From Nageia nagi (lineage: Eukaryota; Pinophyta): 64,000 bases of DNA. This document shows, one piece after another, positions 12,421-24,377 of this stretch. The position numbers and the translations under genes are program-made. The stretch covers positions 70,804,001 to 70,868,000 of the forward strand of contig JBITNC010000001.1 of the NCBI GenBank assembly GCA_050084985.1, read 5' to 3'. The stretch's first letter is position 1. Each line of letters starts with the position of its first letter. Below the pieces are notes generated by a model. The model made no database searches, was not told the DNA's origin, and saw only the letters and a program-made list of their open reading frames with translations.

Positions 12421-13142
12421 ACACCATATAACTTGTCAAATAATTTTTAAGCCTTCTATGTTGTTCCATATTTTGCATACATGTCTACTAGGGCAAACAC
12501 AACAACAACATTCAATGAAAACTGATTTTCAACTACTCTTTGATGGATCTGCATACCTTCTTCTAGAGATCCCATGTCAGATAATTTCTAGGCATTGTGT
12601 ATTCTTTGACATTTTGCATGCATGTCTATCAAGCCACTCACAATAACAACATTTGATGAAAACCCATTTTTATTTACTCTTTGATGGATGTCCATACCTT
12701 CTTCTAGATCTCCCATATGAAATAATTTATGGGAATTCATTATTCTTTGATATTTTGTAAAGATGTCTACTAGGGAAATCTTAACAACAACATTTGATGA
12801 AAACATATTTTCAAGTACTATTTGATATATTTTCTTACCTTCTTCTACAACTCACATGTCAAATAATTTATGGTCCTTTTGTATTCTACAAAATCTTGCA
12901 TACATGTCTACCAGGACACTCATAATAACAATATTATAAAAACCCATTTTCAACTACTCTATAATAGATATTCATGCCTTCTCCTAGACATCCCATGTCA
13001 AATCATTTATAGGCTTTCTATATTCTTCAATATTTTGCATACATGTCCACCAAGGCACTCATAATAACAACATTCAATGAAAACCTATTTTTAGCTACTT
13101 CTTGATCTATGTCCATATTTTCTTCTAGATCTCTCATGGTGG
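12421..13142 (-). repeat. PPR-derived tandem array, 141-bp (47-codon) period
   Basis: The plus-strand anchor CATGTCTA or a variant occurs at 12480, 12621, 12762, 12903 and 13042, so the period is 141 bases four times and then 139. On the minus strand each unit reads as pentatricopeptide-repeat protein: an LVDMYAKC-like helix, a KLFD-like helix, then LEEGMDIHQRV and a GFSSNVVV-like segment. In PLS-class PPR proteins these pieces occur in this order, but roughly 54 residues normally separate KLFD from LEEG; here they are fused, giving a 47-residue unit. Stops and substitutions occur in most units, so the array is not a working gene. It looks like a PPR fragment that suffered an internal deletion and was then tandemly amplified. 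Confidence 0.75.
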
Positions 13143-13149
13143 CATATAC

Positions 13150-13365
13150 CACTATAAGAAAATTGACCTTTAATGGTGGGTGATTTACAATGTTTCTTTA
13201 ATAGCAATTTTTAACCTTCATTGTATAATAGAATAAAAGATAGTTTATGCGAGTAATTTTGACATCATTATATGGTAGTATATAAGGTGATTTTATACGA
13301 TGTTAATAATCCACCCTAATATATAATAAAATGGTGGTTAAAATGTCATGTAAATTAAATCACCT
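13150..13365 (+). mobile_element. Possible CACTA transposon terminus
   Basis: The sequence from 13150 starts CACTATAAGAAAATTGACC, close to the CACTACAAGAAAA terminal inverted repeat of plant CACTA (En/Spm) elements, and the next 200 bases contain short GGTGG/CCACC motifs of the kind found subterminally. No matching inverted terminus or 3-bp target duplication was found in the window, and no transposase is visible. It could be a terminal remnant or chance. Confidence 0.3.
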
Positions 13366-13555
13366 TAAAAAAGAAAAAGAGTTTGAATGGGTACATTGCA
13401 AAATTTGATGCACATGTACAATTTTGACAAAGATGTCTAAAATTTAGAGAGCGAAGGAGAATAAAAAATCACTCCCACTTTGTCTCCCACTAGGCGATAG
13501 AGTAGTCATCATCATTGCCTATAAAGTGATCAAGGTACGAAGCAAACATCATAGC

Positions 13556-13622
13556 ATTTTGGTGTTAATGCATACTATTTTGGTGTTAATGGCATACTAT
13601 TTTGGTGTTAATACCATTTTGG
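13556..13622. repeat. Short tandem repeat, 21-22 bp, three copies
   Basis: The string ATTTTGGTGTTAAT starts at 13556, 13577 and 13599; the copies are nearly identical, so the duplication is younger than most of the surrounding repeats. Confidence 0.75.
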
Positions 13623-14559
13623 TCTAAACATCCAATATTGGAATTCTTCATGTGGTAGGAAATGCAATAAATATGAGGATAAGAGGGAAAAGGAAGGTGA
13701 GAAGAATAAGGTAGACAACTCCATCACCATTGCAAACTAGTCATGGTACCAAACCACTCTACATTGCAACAATATGGTTTATTGGAATGCTATTTATAAA
13801 CTCTTTTTCTTTATTTAAACACCCAACATGAATAAGAATCTCAACCATACATGTATATAGTGTTGCATTATAGGTTAATGAATTATTAATAACTCTCCAT
13901 TACTAGACCTAGATGGCTATATGTATATAATAGACTAACTATGGTAACCAACCCTTAATAATAGGGTTTATTGGCATGCTATTTATAGATAAAAAATAAT
14001 AGTTTTGTAATATAATAAAGCACTATTTATGTATGATATACTTACTAAGATATAATTGAATATAAGCATATGACTACAGTTTGATCATATACTCCTCTTC
14101 ATTAGATCTAAGACATTAGATCATAAACATGTTCATCATCCATATCTAGCACATCTTGAATTTAGAATCACTATATGAGCACCATAAACTCAACACTTGC
14201 ACAATGTTAACATCGTGAAAGACACAATATCTAATACTCAAATTAAAGAATGCAAAGCATAATAAATAATGGATAACAAATTCTCATATAGATGGTGCTA
14301 CAAAACATCATTTTTGTTCAAATGATGTGATACTCATATGTCATCCTATATGATATCAGATTATCTCATAGAGAATCTTTTTCTTCTAATCTTCTTTTAT
14401 AACAACATCTTAATCCTTTGCTTTTCTTAGAATCTTCATGTATTATATAGCTTATGGTTCATTTCTTGATATTTTACACCACTTACATCATTTGGTGATC
14501 TTTTTACATTAATTACATTATATAGGGTGTATTTTATCCCCTTTTTACAATAATATCCA

Positions 14560-14634
14560 CTAATTCCATAAAAAAATGATTTATTTAATAATTAAGAATT
14601 CATTTTTATGCATCTACATTTTACCCCTCTTTGG
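14560..14634 (-). mobile_element. Inner edge of the 3' LTR and polypurine tract of gypsy element A
   Basis: On the minus strand the purine-rich string CCAAAGAGGGGTAAAA (14634-14619) is followed directly by TGTAGATGC (starting at 14618), the arrangement of a polypurine tract and LTR start. It lies about 1 kb downstream of the integrase end of minus-strand element A. The first 50 bases of this LTR also resemble the same end of the solo LTR at 17479. The other LTR end was not located; it probably lies between 13.2 and 13.9 kb. Confidence 0.5.
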
Positions 14635-15078
14635 AGGTATGATGAAAAGAAGTAGAATTACATGTCAAAAGAAGAACATATAGAAATGTTTTGAAAACTT
14701 TGAACTCTTGTACAATAGATTGAACATTGATGAAGCTCCTTAATTACCCTCTTTTGGCTTGGTTTCCCTAGGAAAGCTCCATGATGGCGTAATCAAGTCA
14801 AAATATTATGGAAAATTGGCATCCTTGCCCCTTGTGATGTGCAAATATGAATGCAGTGGATCCTTTGTGTCTAATACTAGGGGGTCTGATATTCTAGAAT
14901 TTATACAATGATGCAAAGGAGTTATGTGATTTTGAGGGTTTTGCTAGGGAACAAAAAATTGTGTCAATTCCTTAGTTATAGTGCTTTTTACGATATGGAT
15001 GGTATGATTATGATAATATTTTTTGTTGATCTTCATTTATGAACACCTGTAAAAAGATGTTAGATACCTTATAGTACT

Positions 15079-15455
15079 TGGATACATAACAAGATGCATT
15101 TTCCATTGAGTATGAATCAATGTTAACATTCCCATTAATAATTGTATCATTGATTTTTTTTAATTGAGTGAACTCTCACTAGTTGTATCATTGGCCATCA
15201 ATGACCTAGCATTTTATGTCCATGGTCCACAAAATTTATGATTTTATGGTTGTAAGCATAACCTATATTTAGATACATAGTGAGATTCATTTTCCATTGA
15301 GTATGAGTCAATTTAAACATCCCCACTAATGGTTGTATCACTGGTTTGCTTTTAAGTGAGTGAACTCTCACTAGTCGTATCATTAGCCATTGACAACATG
15401 AACATTTTATGTCAATGGCTTGCAAACAATATGCTTTTATGGTTGTAAGCAAAAC
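15079..15455. repeat. Tandem duplication of about 191 bp
   Basis: The strings TTCCATTGAG (15101 and 15292) and AACTCTCACT (15171 and 15363) show two adjacent copies offset by 191-192 bases. They lie between the integrase remnant and the polypurine tract of minus-strand element A, that is in its 3' untranslated region. Confidence 0.75.
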
Positions 15456-15619
15456 CAAATATGTATTTTTTTTGCATGACTTAGATATCATGGATGTAAA
15501 GGGATGACATCGAAATAGTGCTATAAGTAGTGAAAAATACCAAAAATTAAAATTTAAGGTAATATACATGTACCTCCTTAAGATCCATCATGATATGCGA
15601 GGTACAAGACTATTGCTTC

Positions 15620-16713
15620 ATGCGTAGAAGTATTTTAGGTGCATGGTATTGAAGGTTTTTGTTCTCCTTTGCCACCCATTAAAGATAATCTATATGTTTT
15701 TGATCTTGTAGCCTCAACTATAACATATGGTCTCATCCAATTTGGCTTTAATTTCCCTTTTACTTTATCATTTATAGTTGTCTTATCAATGTTTTCTTTT
15801 AGGAACAAGTCTCCTACTTGGAATATTTTTGGCTTGATATTTTTCTCAAATTATATTTTTAGCCTTACATGGTATGCTTTCTGTTGTTTGATAGCATGTA
15901 TCCTCCTTTCATATTCTAATTATTTATATTTAGCCTTCCTTTCTTCTTCATCTAATATATCTCCTTGGAGTGAGATTCTCAAAGATGGTATCTCTAACTC
16001 AAGTGGTACAACAACCTCATCACCATAAACTAATAAAAATGGAGATTCCCTAGTAGCAATTCTAACACTTGTTCTATATGCCTAAAGTGTATAAGGTAAT
16101 TGCTCATGCTAATCTATTTTGTATCTATCCCATGTTTTTGATAAAATACTTTTGATTATCTTATTTTATGATTCAACTTTAACATTTATTTGAGTATATC
16201 AAACATAAGAAAAATTTTGAGTAATATGAAACTTCTAGCAAAAGGCTTTCATATCCTCACCTTTAAAATTAGGCCCATTATCTATGATTAACTATTATTG
16301 AACACCAACCCTTTTGATGATATTTTCAACCAGGAACTTGATAATATTTTCTTATTTTACTTACTTCATTCATACAACTTATACCCATTTCATAGTGTAT
16401 TATATGGATGTGATGATGAATTTATTCCCATCTCTTGATTAGGGATTGATCAAGCCAATTAAATCAATGCCCTAAATTGCAAAAGGTCATGGTGAAACAA
16501 CCATATTGAGATATTGTGTTAGTGTATTCTCTATATTAGAATGCTTTTGGTATTGAAGGTAACTTTTTACATGACTCTTGCAATCTTCTTCCTTGGATGG
16601 CTAATAATATCCTATATGCAAGAGATTAGTATACAATGCTTTTGCAAATAAATGACCCCATATAGACCTTCATGTGCTTATTCAAGTTTTTTTGTAGTTT
16701 CATGGTGTGTAAG
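15620..16713 (-). pseudogene. Integrase remnant of gypsy element A (distal part)
   Basis: On the minus strand, with frame changes and stops, the sequence carries the rve integrase core: a GIDLIG-like start near 16470, an IIDNGPNFKG motif near 16290-16260, a KVE(S) followed by NKIIKSIL, and then the C-terminal [11 protein letters not shown] segment near 15990 and a GDLFLKE-like end. These are the landmarks of Ty3/gypsy integrases of the Tat group. The zinc-binding N-terminal part is separated from it by the solo LTR at 16714-17479. Confidence 0.8.
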
Positions 16714-17479
16714 TGTAGACTCTAAATTATTTAAAATACAAATATATATAATAAATAAAATGATCTACAATATAAGAAGAACTAGATATGTACACTATTT
16801 AGATACAATAAATATACATGAAAGCATGCACTTGATATGAAGTGTATGTACAATCCTTGAAAGAAGATAGCAATGAATCTTCAAAGGATTGGGATTGGAT
16901 TGGAGGTGAGCTCATGATGGATCTTTGTATGTACGAATCAATAGTCTTTTCCATTGAAATTTGAAACCTTCAATCTAAAAGATGCATGTCACTAACGGCC
17001 TAAGAGAAACATGTCACTGACGATCTAAGAGAAGCACACCATTAACTACATAGGATATTTTGAATTATGTCATGCATAAAAGATAGAAAGTATCAGAGCT
17101 TAGATTATAATAATTTCTCATAATAGGTGGCATCAAGAGATATCATTGCTTGATGAAGATTGCAAAAGATAACCACCTATCAAAGATCTTATCATATTAA
17201 AGAGTTTTGATCTATGGAGGTCAACCTATTCCACTTGAATATATAGCTTGCAAGGACATATAAAGGAGTGAAGGAAAACCTCTACAAATAATATAAACTT
17301 TGTTATATTCAAGATACTTTAAAATATAAACCATGATAAATGATATAGCATTTAATATAACACAGGGCATTGCATTGTAATTCAACTTTATCTTGACATA
17401 GGCAATATTGCATTAAGTCATTTAGGAAGTCTAAATATGATTTATTAAATAAATAATAAATCATTTTTAGGTGTATACA
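16714..17479. mobile_element. Solo LTR inserted in the integrase of element A
   Basis: The segment begins TGTAGACTC and ends GTGTATACA, giving TG...CA ends with short imperfect inverted repeats. It is flanked by GTAAG (16709-16713) and ATAAG (17480-17484), a 5-bp target duplication with one transition. The integrase/RNase H reading of element A breaks at one edge and resumes at the other. It has no coding sequence and is 766 bp long, the structure left by recombination between two LTRs. Confidence 0.7.
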
Positions 17480-18230
17480 ATAAGGCATCTCAAAAGTGCT
17501 CCATCAAATGATCTTCTATATAATACTTTGTTAATAATAACCTAGTTAAGGGCTATCATTGTCAACCTTATTTTCTCATTTCTATCAAAATGTTGAGGAA
17601 TTGTTTGATCTTTTAAGTATTGATAAATGTTAGCACACCTTGATGGAGTAATTTCTTCTTATGTAACACAACATACCTCTAAATCATTGTGACTATCCAT
17701 ATAAGATGGCATGTTTAGGTATTTCATTTTGAGGATTGTTTCTTAACATTCTATCTCAGTGGGAGATAAAATAGAAACACTTGCCATTGCATCTGCATAT
17801 CTATTATTTTTTTTTGGAATATTTTCAATAGTGTAACTATCAAATTGATGAAGAAACTTCATAACTAATAATTTTTATGGGTGTAATTTCTCATATTTTA
17901 TATTATATAAATCATTAACTTGGTTAATGATAAGCTATGCATCATCATATATCTAAAAATATTTTATTTTTAGAAGAATAATAACTTTCAAACCCAAGAT
18001 CAATGCTTAATATTATACCATATAATTAGTACACTCAGATCCAAGATTGTATGCCATAAGAATAACATCATTTGAAGGTTAAACCAATATAATACTTTCC
18101 CCTTCTCTATATGTGCACTATGAACCATCAAAATACAACATACAAGCCTTGGGTTCATCTTCTATGAAGCATAAAAATTTATTTGGGATCTTCCACCTAT
18201 CTCTGTAATGGCATGGGAACTCTCCTCCAT
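17480..18230 (-). pseudogene. Second (archaeal-type) RNase H and integrase start, element A
   Basis: The minus strand shows an LYFDGS-like start near 18140, an ALILGL helix near 17990, a QLIINQVNDLY-like motif near 17930 and a YADAMAS motif near 17790, the pattern of the additional archaeal-type RNase H of Tat-lineage elements. A YRRSFDGALL-like string near 17500 marks the start of the integrase. Many stops and a frameshift make it non-functional. A second RNase H after the normal one is the strongest reason for the Tat-like call. Confidence 0.7.
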
Positions 18231-19800
18231 GAAGTCCACATTGTAGTAGTGGATCATACTAATCATAATCATTTGGAAACTCTTCATGGATAACAACTCC
18301 ATCATTCTAGGGGAAATATGCAATGAGATCTGTAATTTTTTGACCTTTTATAGATTTTTGCTTTACCATATTTATGTCAAATTATTCTAATAACATCAAC
18401 CATTTTACTATTCTTCCTAAGAGGTGCTACTTAGATATGAGGTATTTATGTGGATTTATAGAACTAATAAAATATGTAATGCAATATAAAAGATAATGAC
18501 TCAATATTTTAGTAGCAAATACAATACCAAAGTAAAGCTTTTCCATGGAAGTGTACCTTATTTCATATTCTAAGAGAGTATTACTAATATAGTAGATGGA
18601 TCTTTCTTTATTCTCATCATCTTGTTGATACACCATTGTCCCCAAGGTATACATTGTGGTTGATATATATAGATACACTTCATTGCAAAAATCCATGGGA
18701 ACCAGTATGGGAGGATTAAGTAGGTACTGCTTTATATCTTCAAATGCCTTTTAACACTTATCATCCCACATAAATTTCACATCCTTATTTAATAAATACA
18801 TAAATGGCATGCATTTATCACCAAGCTAATAAATCAATATTCTTATAAAATTGATCTTAACTTGTAGGTTTTTTAGCTATTTGATATTTTTAGGAGGTGG
18901 CATGCTAATAATGAATTTTGCCTTTTTAGGGTCTACTTCAATTCCTCTTTTTGAAACCATGAAGCCTAACAATTTTCTTGAAGTAACACCAAAAATAAAT
19001 TTTTGAGGTTTCAATCTAATCTTATATTTTTTTAGAATGCCAAATACCTCTTCTAGAAGCTACAAATGATCCTACCCTTACTTTGATTTGATTAAGATTT
19101 CATAAACATACACCTCAATTGATTTGTGAATAAGGTCATGAAACATAGTACCCATTGCACATTGATAAGTTGTTCCTATATTTTTTAGGCCAAAAGGCAT
19201 AACCTTACAATAAAAATTACCTCATGGTTAAGTAAAAGTTTTCTTATGTTGATCAATTAAATTAATTAGAATCTAATTTATCCCAAGAATCCATCCATAA
19301 AAGATAAAATATCATGACCAACAATACTATCTATAATCATATCAATTTTTGGTAATGAGAAAATATCTTTTTTACAAGCATTATTAATACCTCTAAAATC
19401 AATACAAATTCTTATCTCTCTAATAGGTTTAGTGATAGGAACAATATTAGCCATCCATTTTGAATAATCTATAGGACTAATGAAACTAACATTCAAGTAT
19501 TTTTCAATCTTTTTCTTGACTAATAATGCCTTAAACTAATGCATCTTTTTTGGTTTTTGCTTAACATGTTTTTCTCCTTTTTTGAGTGGTAAAGTATGCA
19601 TGACAAAAGATGGATCCAAACCTGACATATCTAAATAAGACCATGCAAAATTCTTGTTATATTCAATAAACTTATTTTTGTACTTTTCATGTTGTTGTAT
19701 AGGAAAGGAAAATCTAATCTTGATCATCCTTTCTTGGTCACTTGTTCCAATATTGACATCAGTTAGTTCTTCAATAAAAAAATCCAACTCATCTTTCTTT
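18231..19800 (-). pseudogene. Reverse transcriptase and RNase H of gypsy element A
   Basis: On the minus strand: a gag-pol linker with FAWSYLDMSGLDP and HTLPLKKGEK (19787-19536); an RT N-terminus with ANIVPI, CIDFRGINNACKKD and SFMDGF (19496-19278); the palm region down to about 18700; and an RNase H with IYYISNTLLEYE and FATKILSHYLL (18696-18427). Order and motifs are those of Ty3/gypsy reverse transcriptases. Stops and small frameshifts interrupt it. It would have copied element RNA into cDNA in the cytoplasmic particle. Confidence 0.88.
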
Positions 19801-20639
19801 TATAAAAAAGAAGGTAACTCTTCTAATCATGGAACATCATGGACTTCATCCTTTTTATCATCACCTAATTGTACTTAATAAAGCTCATTAAATTTTACCT
19901 CTTGCCCAAAATAACCATGTTGGATAAAAACATAATTTGGTTTCCTTTTTATATTTGACTTGGGAAACTCAGAATGTGCCCCCATGTATTCTAGGAGATC
20001 GTCACCAGTATCAAAAAACTTAAACTCAAGAGGAATAATATCATCAATTCATAATTCTTCATCAATATCATTACAAAGGTCTATCATGGTACATTTTGGA
20101 TAAATTTTATAGGTCTTGATTTTGTCTAAGTATTTTGATCACTACTCAACCCTTTTTTTTTAATCTTTTTGAGATCCTAAATCAGTAGGAAAAGAAGGAA
20201 TCCCTTATTCTAACTTTATTAATCCTCCTCCTTTATAATAACATTTTTATGTCATGTACTTTTTTACAAAATGATATGGAAAAATAGTACAATTATTACC
20301 TAGATTTTTCATCATAGTTTCATCCTTTATTAGATCAGGAGTAGGAGAAAGAGACACTATGGAGAAATAATCACCTAACTATCTCTCATTATCATGACAT
20401 GGACACCCCTAAACATGGTGTGGGCATTGTTTAAAATATACTATTTTTGGTCATCCAAGATATTTTATAGAGGCTAATGGATCTAGGTTCTGAATTCTGT
20501 ACATTCCCATATCCAAATATGTAATCTAGATTTATGTATCTTATTTGATTAATGTTGACTAGATTTTGCTTAGAGTGACATTAAATAAGTTAGCATGATG
20601 CATTTCTAATCCTTCAGTATCCAAATCTACTAATTTACA

Positions 20640-21010
20640 TAGTGAATAAAGCTCAACATCCCTAAGTACTATGTGTATCTATGTTTCATATTCAAATTTC
20701 AAATGACCATGCATTATAGAAGGTACTGCATCCATATCATGAAGCTAAGGTCTCCCTAGTAGCAAATTGTAAGAAAGTTCACCACTTATAAAAACAAGTT
20801 TCAACAAATCATAGGTCTAGTGTGACTAGAAGGAAAATTAAACCAAGGGGTATTTTGGATGAACTGTCAAAAGCTCTAATAGAAAAGGTTGGTTCATCCA
20901 TGGAGGGAATTTGAACATCATTATTTTGAAGATCTTGCACAAAATTTTGATAATATACATTCACAGCTGACCTGACATCTACCATTGATCTTTTGATTTC
21001 CTAACCATGT
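20640..21010 (-). pseudogene. Aspartic protease region of gypsy element A
   Basis: The minus strand near 20990-20930 reads MVDVRSAVNVYYQNF, matching the (L/I)(I/V)DGG(A/S)AVNV active-site block of Tat-type proteases but with the DGG triad changed to D-V-R. Downstream there are LLGRP-like and MHGHLKFE-like pieces seen across frames. The protease would have processed the gag-pol polyprotein. From 21010 to 21431 the same strand continues without a clear domain. Confidence 0.55.
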
Positions 21011-21431
21011 ATCATAGGTGTTAAGAAAAGGGATAGACATTCGAAAATAAATTTTTTTTATCAAGGTTTTCAGATTTGGAAAGTGATTCTATCTCTTTCT
21101 TGAAGGGATTTAATTTTTTCAGAAAATGAAGTAGCAAAGATATTTGTAGGGATATTTTATTTTTTGAACAATTCATATAGGATCCCTTTATATTTTTTTG
21201 ATATACTAATAACATCATATAAACTAATTTTTATAGGAGTGGTTTTCAATTGTTTTATCATACTATAAGCTTCAAGATATGGTGGAAGACTTAATTTTTT
21301 AGTAGTGACTAGATTTGGGATAGATCTTGGACACCCATATGAATTGTAACAAAAATTTCTTCTTCCATTGATATGGTGTTAACCTCTTAATTCTTTGAAG
21401 GAAACATTCTCATTTACCTCATACTTTCCTT

Positions 21432-21930
21432 TGTAGACACCAAAAAATAACACTTTTTGAATAAAATGAGTTAATTGCATTGATATTCTTAATTCATACT
21501 ATTTTTTTATTTCTAATATATTAATGATCAAAAAGCAAATATTCTAAAGAGCTAAATATTTCCTAAAAAGCTAGAATATTTCAAAAGGAGCTAAAATGAC
21601 TTGAAAGTTAAATAAAGTGCAAAAGTGGGTATCTAGACATATTAAACTTAAGTTGTAAAAGAAGTAAAAGACATAATGCAAAATTAGAATTTGAGTGTCT
21701 TACTCATTATTGCTATTTCTTACTTATGCTTTATTCCCTTAATTGTGCTCCAAGAACAAGCTAGGGTTTGAAGATAGGTTTTTAAAGAATTCAAGGGTTT
21801 ACACTCTAAATTCTCCATAAAATCTCTTAAAGATACTTCCTATGGATGATTGGTGACTTTTTCATGGTGAATTTATGATCTATTATACACTATATTGTAA
21901 ATATTATTGTATTCTCAAGGTTTTGTTAGG
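21432..21930 (+). mobile_element. 5' LTR start of gypsy element B (segment 1)
   Basis: A TGTAGACAC start at 21432 and the next 150 bases are clearly homologous to the sequence at 48597-48751, which itself follows a polypurine tract. To the left, the coding remnant of minus-strand element A stops exactly here. I read it as the outer edge of the 5' LTR of element B, inserted into A. The LTR continues after two nested insertions, presumably at 23738-24377 and from 32902; its inner end and the primer-binding site were not located. Confidence 0.6.
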
Positions 21931-21935
21931 TTTGA

Positions 21936-23737
21936 TGATGATAAATAATAATAAAATACCTTTTTAAGGTATCTAAGATAAAATAATGCTTTAGACACAT
22001 TTAGTTAAGGTCCTTTAATATTTACGGTTATCTTGTAATATTGTGTACTCAATACCATGGTATTCATTGTAATCTTGCCTATTTATAGGCTTCTCTTTGT
22101 AATAAAATATATTTTGGATTTTAATTACATATCATTGGTATAAGAGCATTATTTTTACGCTGCTTCCTTGCTCTTAGATTTCCTTATGTGAGATTTGAGG
22201 GGGGATTGGATCCATGCCAATATCACCCACCCCTACATCTTCCTCTCTATGCATTGAGTTTTTGGTAATTCACATTTGAAGGTTCTTGCTTCATTGTTGA
22301 GATTGGCCCAAACCAATCACCAATCCCCCCCTCACCTCCATTTTTTTTCCAACTACATTTTGGTGATGATAAAACATAAAGGTCCTATACTAATCCAAAT
22401 GGGATGAAATTTTGTATGTGCATTATACACATCTAGGCCTTTCCAATGGTATAAAGAAAATGGAAAAAAAGAGCTCTAGATAAATAGTTTTGTCTTCTAC
22501 AAGTTGCCTATTATTTTAGGGACCGCAACTACATTTTTTTAGGGGGATATAATTGGATAAAATGTAATGGGTGATTTTAGCCCATGGTTTTATGCTCATT
22601 GAGGGTATTAAAATTTGTCCTCCATTCCTATGGTTGGAGCCCTTTTTGATGCTAACTCATCATTTGTTGGCATCCATTTAGCATCATGGCCAATTCAAAA
22701 TTGTAATTATTTGGATAATTTACAATTTTGAAGGAGTTTTTGTTATAACGTCTTTCTCAGAACTTCATTTGGAATGCTATCTATTTTGTTGGCTTTATCA
22801 CTTCAAGATCTTTGTAACAATTAGTTACATGGCATATTTTGCCTCTTTTTTTGGTGTGACTTCCATTCTTATACGGTGGGTCTCTTTCATTAATTATTTT
22901 TCATTGATCAATGACATCTTAATAATGTTGTATCTTCATCATCCAAAGTTTGATTTTGGATTTATATGAAGCATTGGTATTCAAATTTTGAGCTCTTCCT
23001 TTTACCTCAATTTTAATCATCAAAGAAAATTTTATGCCCTAGTTTCAATTTGAGGGACTCTTTTTGCATGCTTCCTTTGGTAGATTGGCTCTATTTTCAA
23101 GATAATTATTCTTCAAACCATTTTGATGCTTCTTTGATTCAAATATTCTTGTAGTGTTATATTGGTTCTTTTAAGAATTAAATTATTTATTGGGATTCTT
23201 TTTTATACTATCACCATTATTCATTAGGCATTGCATAACATATGCATTGGGTACTTTATCGCTTGGAGTTGTAGTTTGGTTCTACCATGGTCCATCATTC
23301 CTTGAACTTTTTTATGGTTACTCTTGAGGAGAAAAGATTCATAGTCAAATTTCCAGCAATTCCATGGTCATCATTTTTGCTCTCCTACACTTATTCATAT
23401 TTCAACTTTGGAGATTGTATCGACATCAACCACTTTGTATCTTGATCATTTGGGTTTTCTTCTCAACCCTCCTCCTACGCTTTGGGGACCAAAGCTCTTA
23501 TTTTTGGGAGGAATGATGAGGAATAATAATATAAATAATAATGAAATACCTTTCTAAGGTACCTAGGATAAAATAATGCTTTAGACATATTTAGTTAAGG
23601 TCCTTTATTATTTACAATTATTTTGTAATATCATGTCCTTAATACTGTGTGTATAATACCATGATATTAATTATAATCTTGCCTATTTATAGGGTTCTCT
23701 TTGTATTAAAATATATTTAGATTTTAATTACATATCA
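21936..23737 (+). mobile_element. TRIM/LARD-like non-autonomous LTR element
   Basis: Two direct repeats, 21936-22134 (199 bp) and 23514-23737 (224 bp), both start TGATGA and end ATATCA. A primer-binding site, TGGTATAAGAGC at 22136-22147 (one change from the initiator-Met tRNA match TGGTATCAGAGC), follows the left LTR by one base, and a polypurine tract GGGAGGAA (23506-23513) touches the right LTR. The element is flanked by a perfect 5-bp duplication TTTGA (21931-21935 and 23738-23742). The internal 1.38 kb has no gag or pol likeness, so it must have used enzymes of another element. It is slightly longer than typical TRIMs. The LTRs differ by well over 10 percent by eye. Confidence 0.88.
22136..22147 (+). 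other. Primer-binding site of the TRIM-like element
   Basis: TGGTATAAGAGC differs at one base from the 3' end complement of plant initiator-Met tRNA and lies one base after the LTR end. Confidence 0.82.
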
Positions 23738-24377
23738 TTTGAAGTCACTCTCACCATGGAAAAGATTTAGATTATCAACATTTGTATCCTCCACCAAAAT
23801 TGAGTGCATGTAGCATATTATGTAGGCTAAATCTTAAAATAATTACATTTTAATCAAAATTCATCATACTTGCTCCATTATAATAATATATTTATGATGT
23901 AGTTGCATTATTATCTTTGTGGGTATCCTTGGATCCTTGGGATGTAAGAATCTTTAACATTCTTAGGGTTTGAAATATAATTATTCTTAGATTTCATAAA
24001 TACTCACAAAGATCAACTTTGATTATTTAATTACACCATTAAAATTGTCTAAAGAACATATAGACATACACACTTTGCACAATAGGCTTCCCTAATTTTA
24101 TTGTATTCATTGATTGGAGGCTAGGGGGCTCACATTGCCTTTAGGAGCGAGATAACTCACTACAATCTAATTTAGGTTCCTTAAGGGGCCTAAATTGGAG
24201 GTCCCCTACCTTGGATAGATGCATTTAGGTCTCTTTATCATTATTATCGAGTCCTAAAGTATACTTTAAATATTAAAGCATATCTTTACCATAATCTTTC
24301 ATCATCAAAATTAAGGAAATTATAAGTTATGTGTAATCTTTAAAATCTTGTGTGTGCTAATATATTATGCATGTTTA
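23738..24377 (+). mobile_element. Element B 5' region, segment 2 (presumed LTR continuation)
   Basis: This stretch lies between the target duplications of the TRIM-like and copia insertions and has no coding likeness. By position it should be a continuation of the long 5' LTR or leader of element B, but no second copy is present in the window to prove this. Confidence 0.4.

Noticed and set aside
15639-16028. Plus-strand frame of 129 codons
   Set aside because: It is the complement of the integrase C-terminus of minus-strand element A, which has clear motifs.
22769-22969. 66-codon frame inside the TRIM-like element
   Set aside because: Hydrophobic T-rich composition, no gag or pol likeness; TRIM-type elements are expected to be non-coding.
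13150-23165. A CACTA element spanning from 13150 to a CACTACAAG-like string on the minus strand near 23160
   Set aside because: Flanking trinucleotides do not match, the right string lies inside the TRIM-like element, and the interval is explained by element A.
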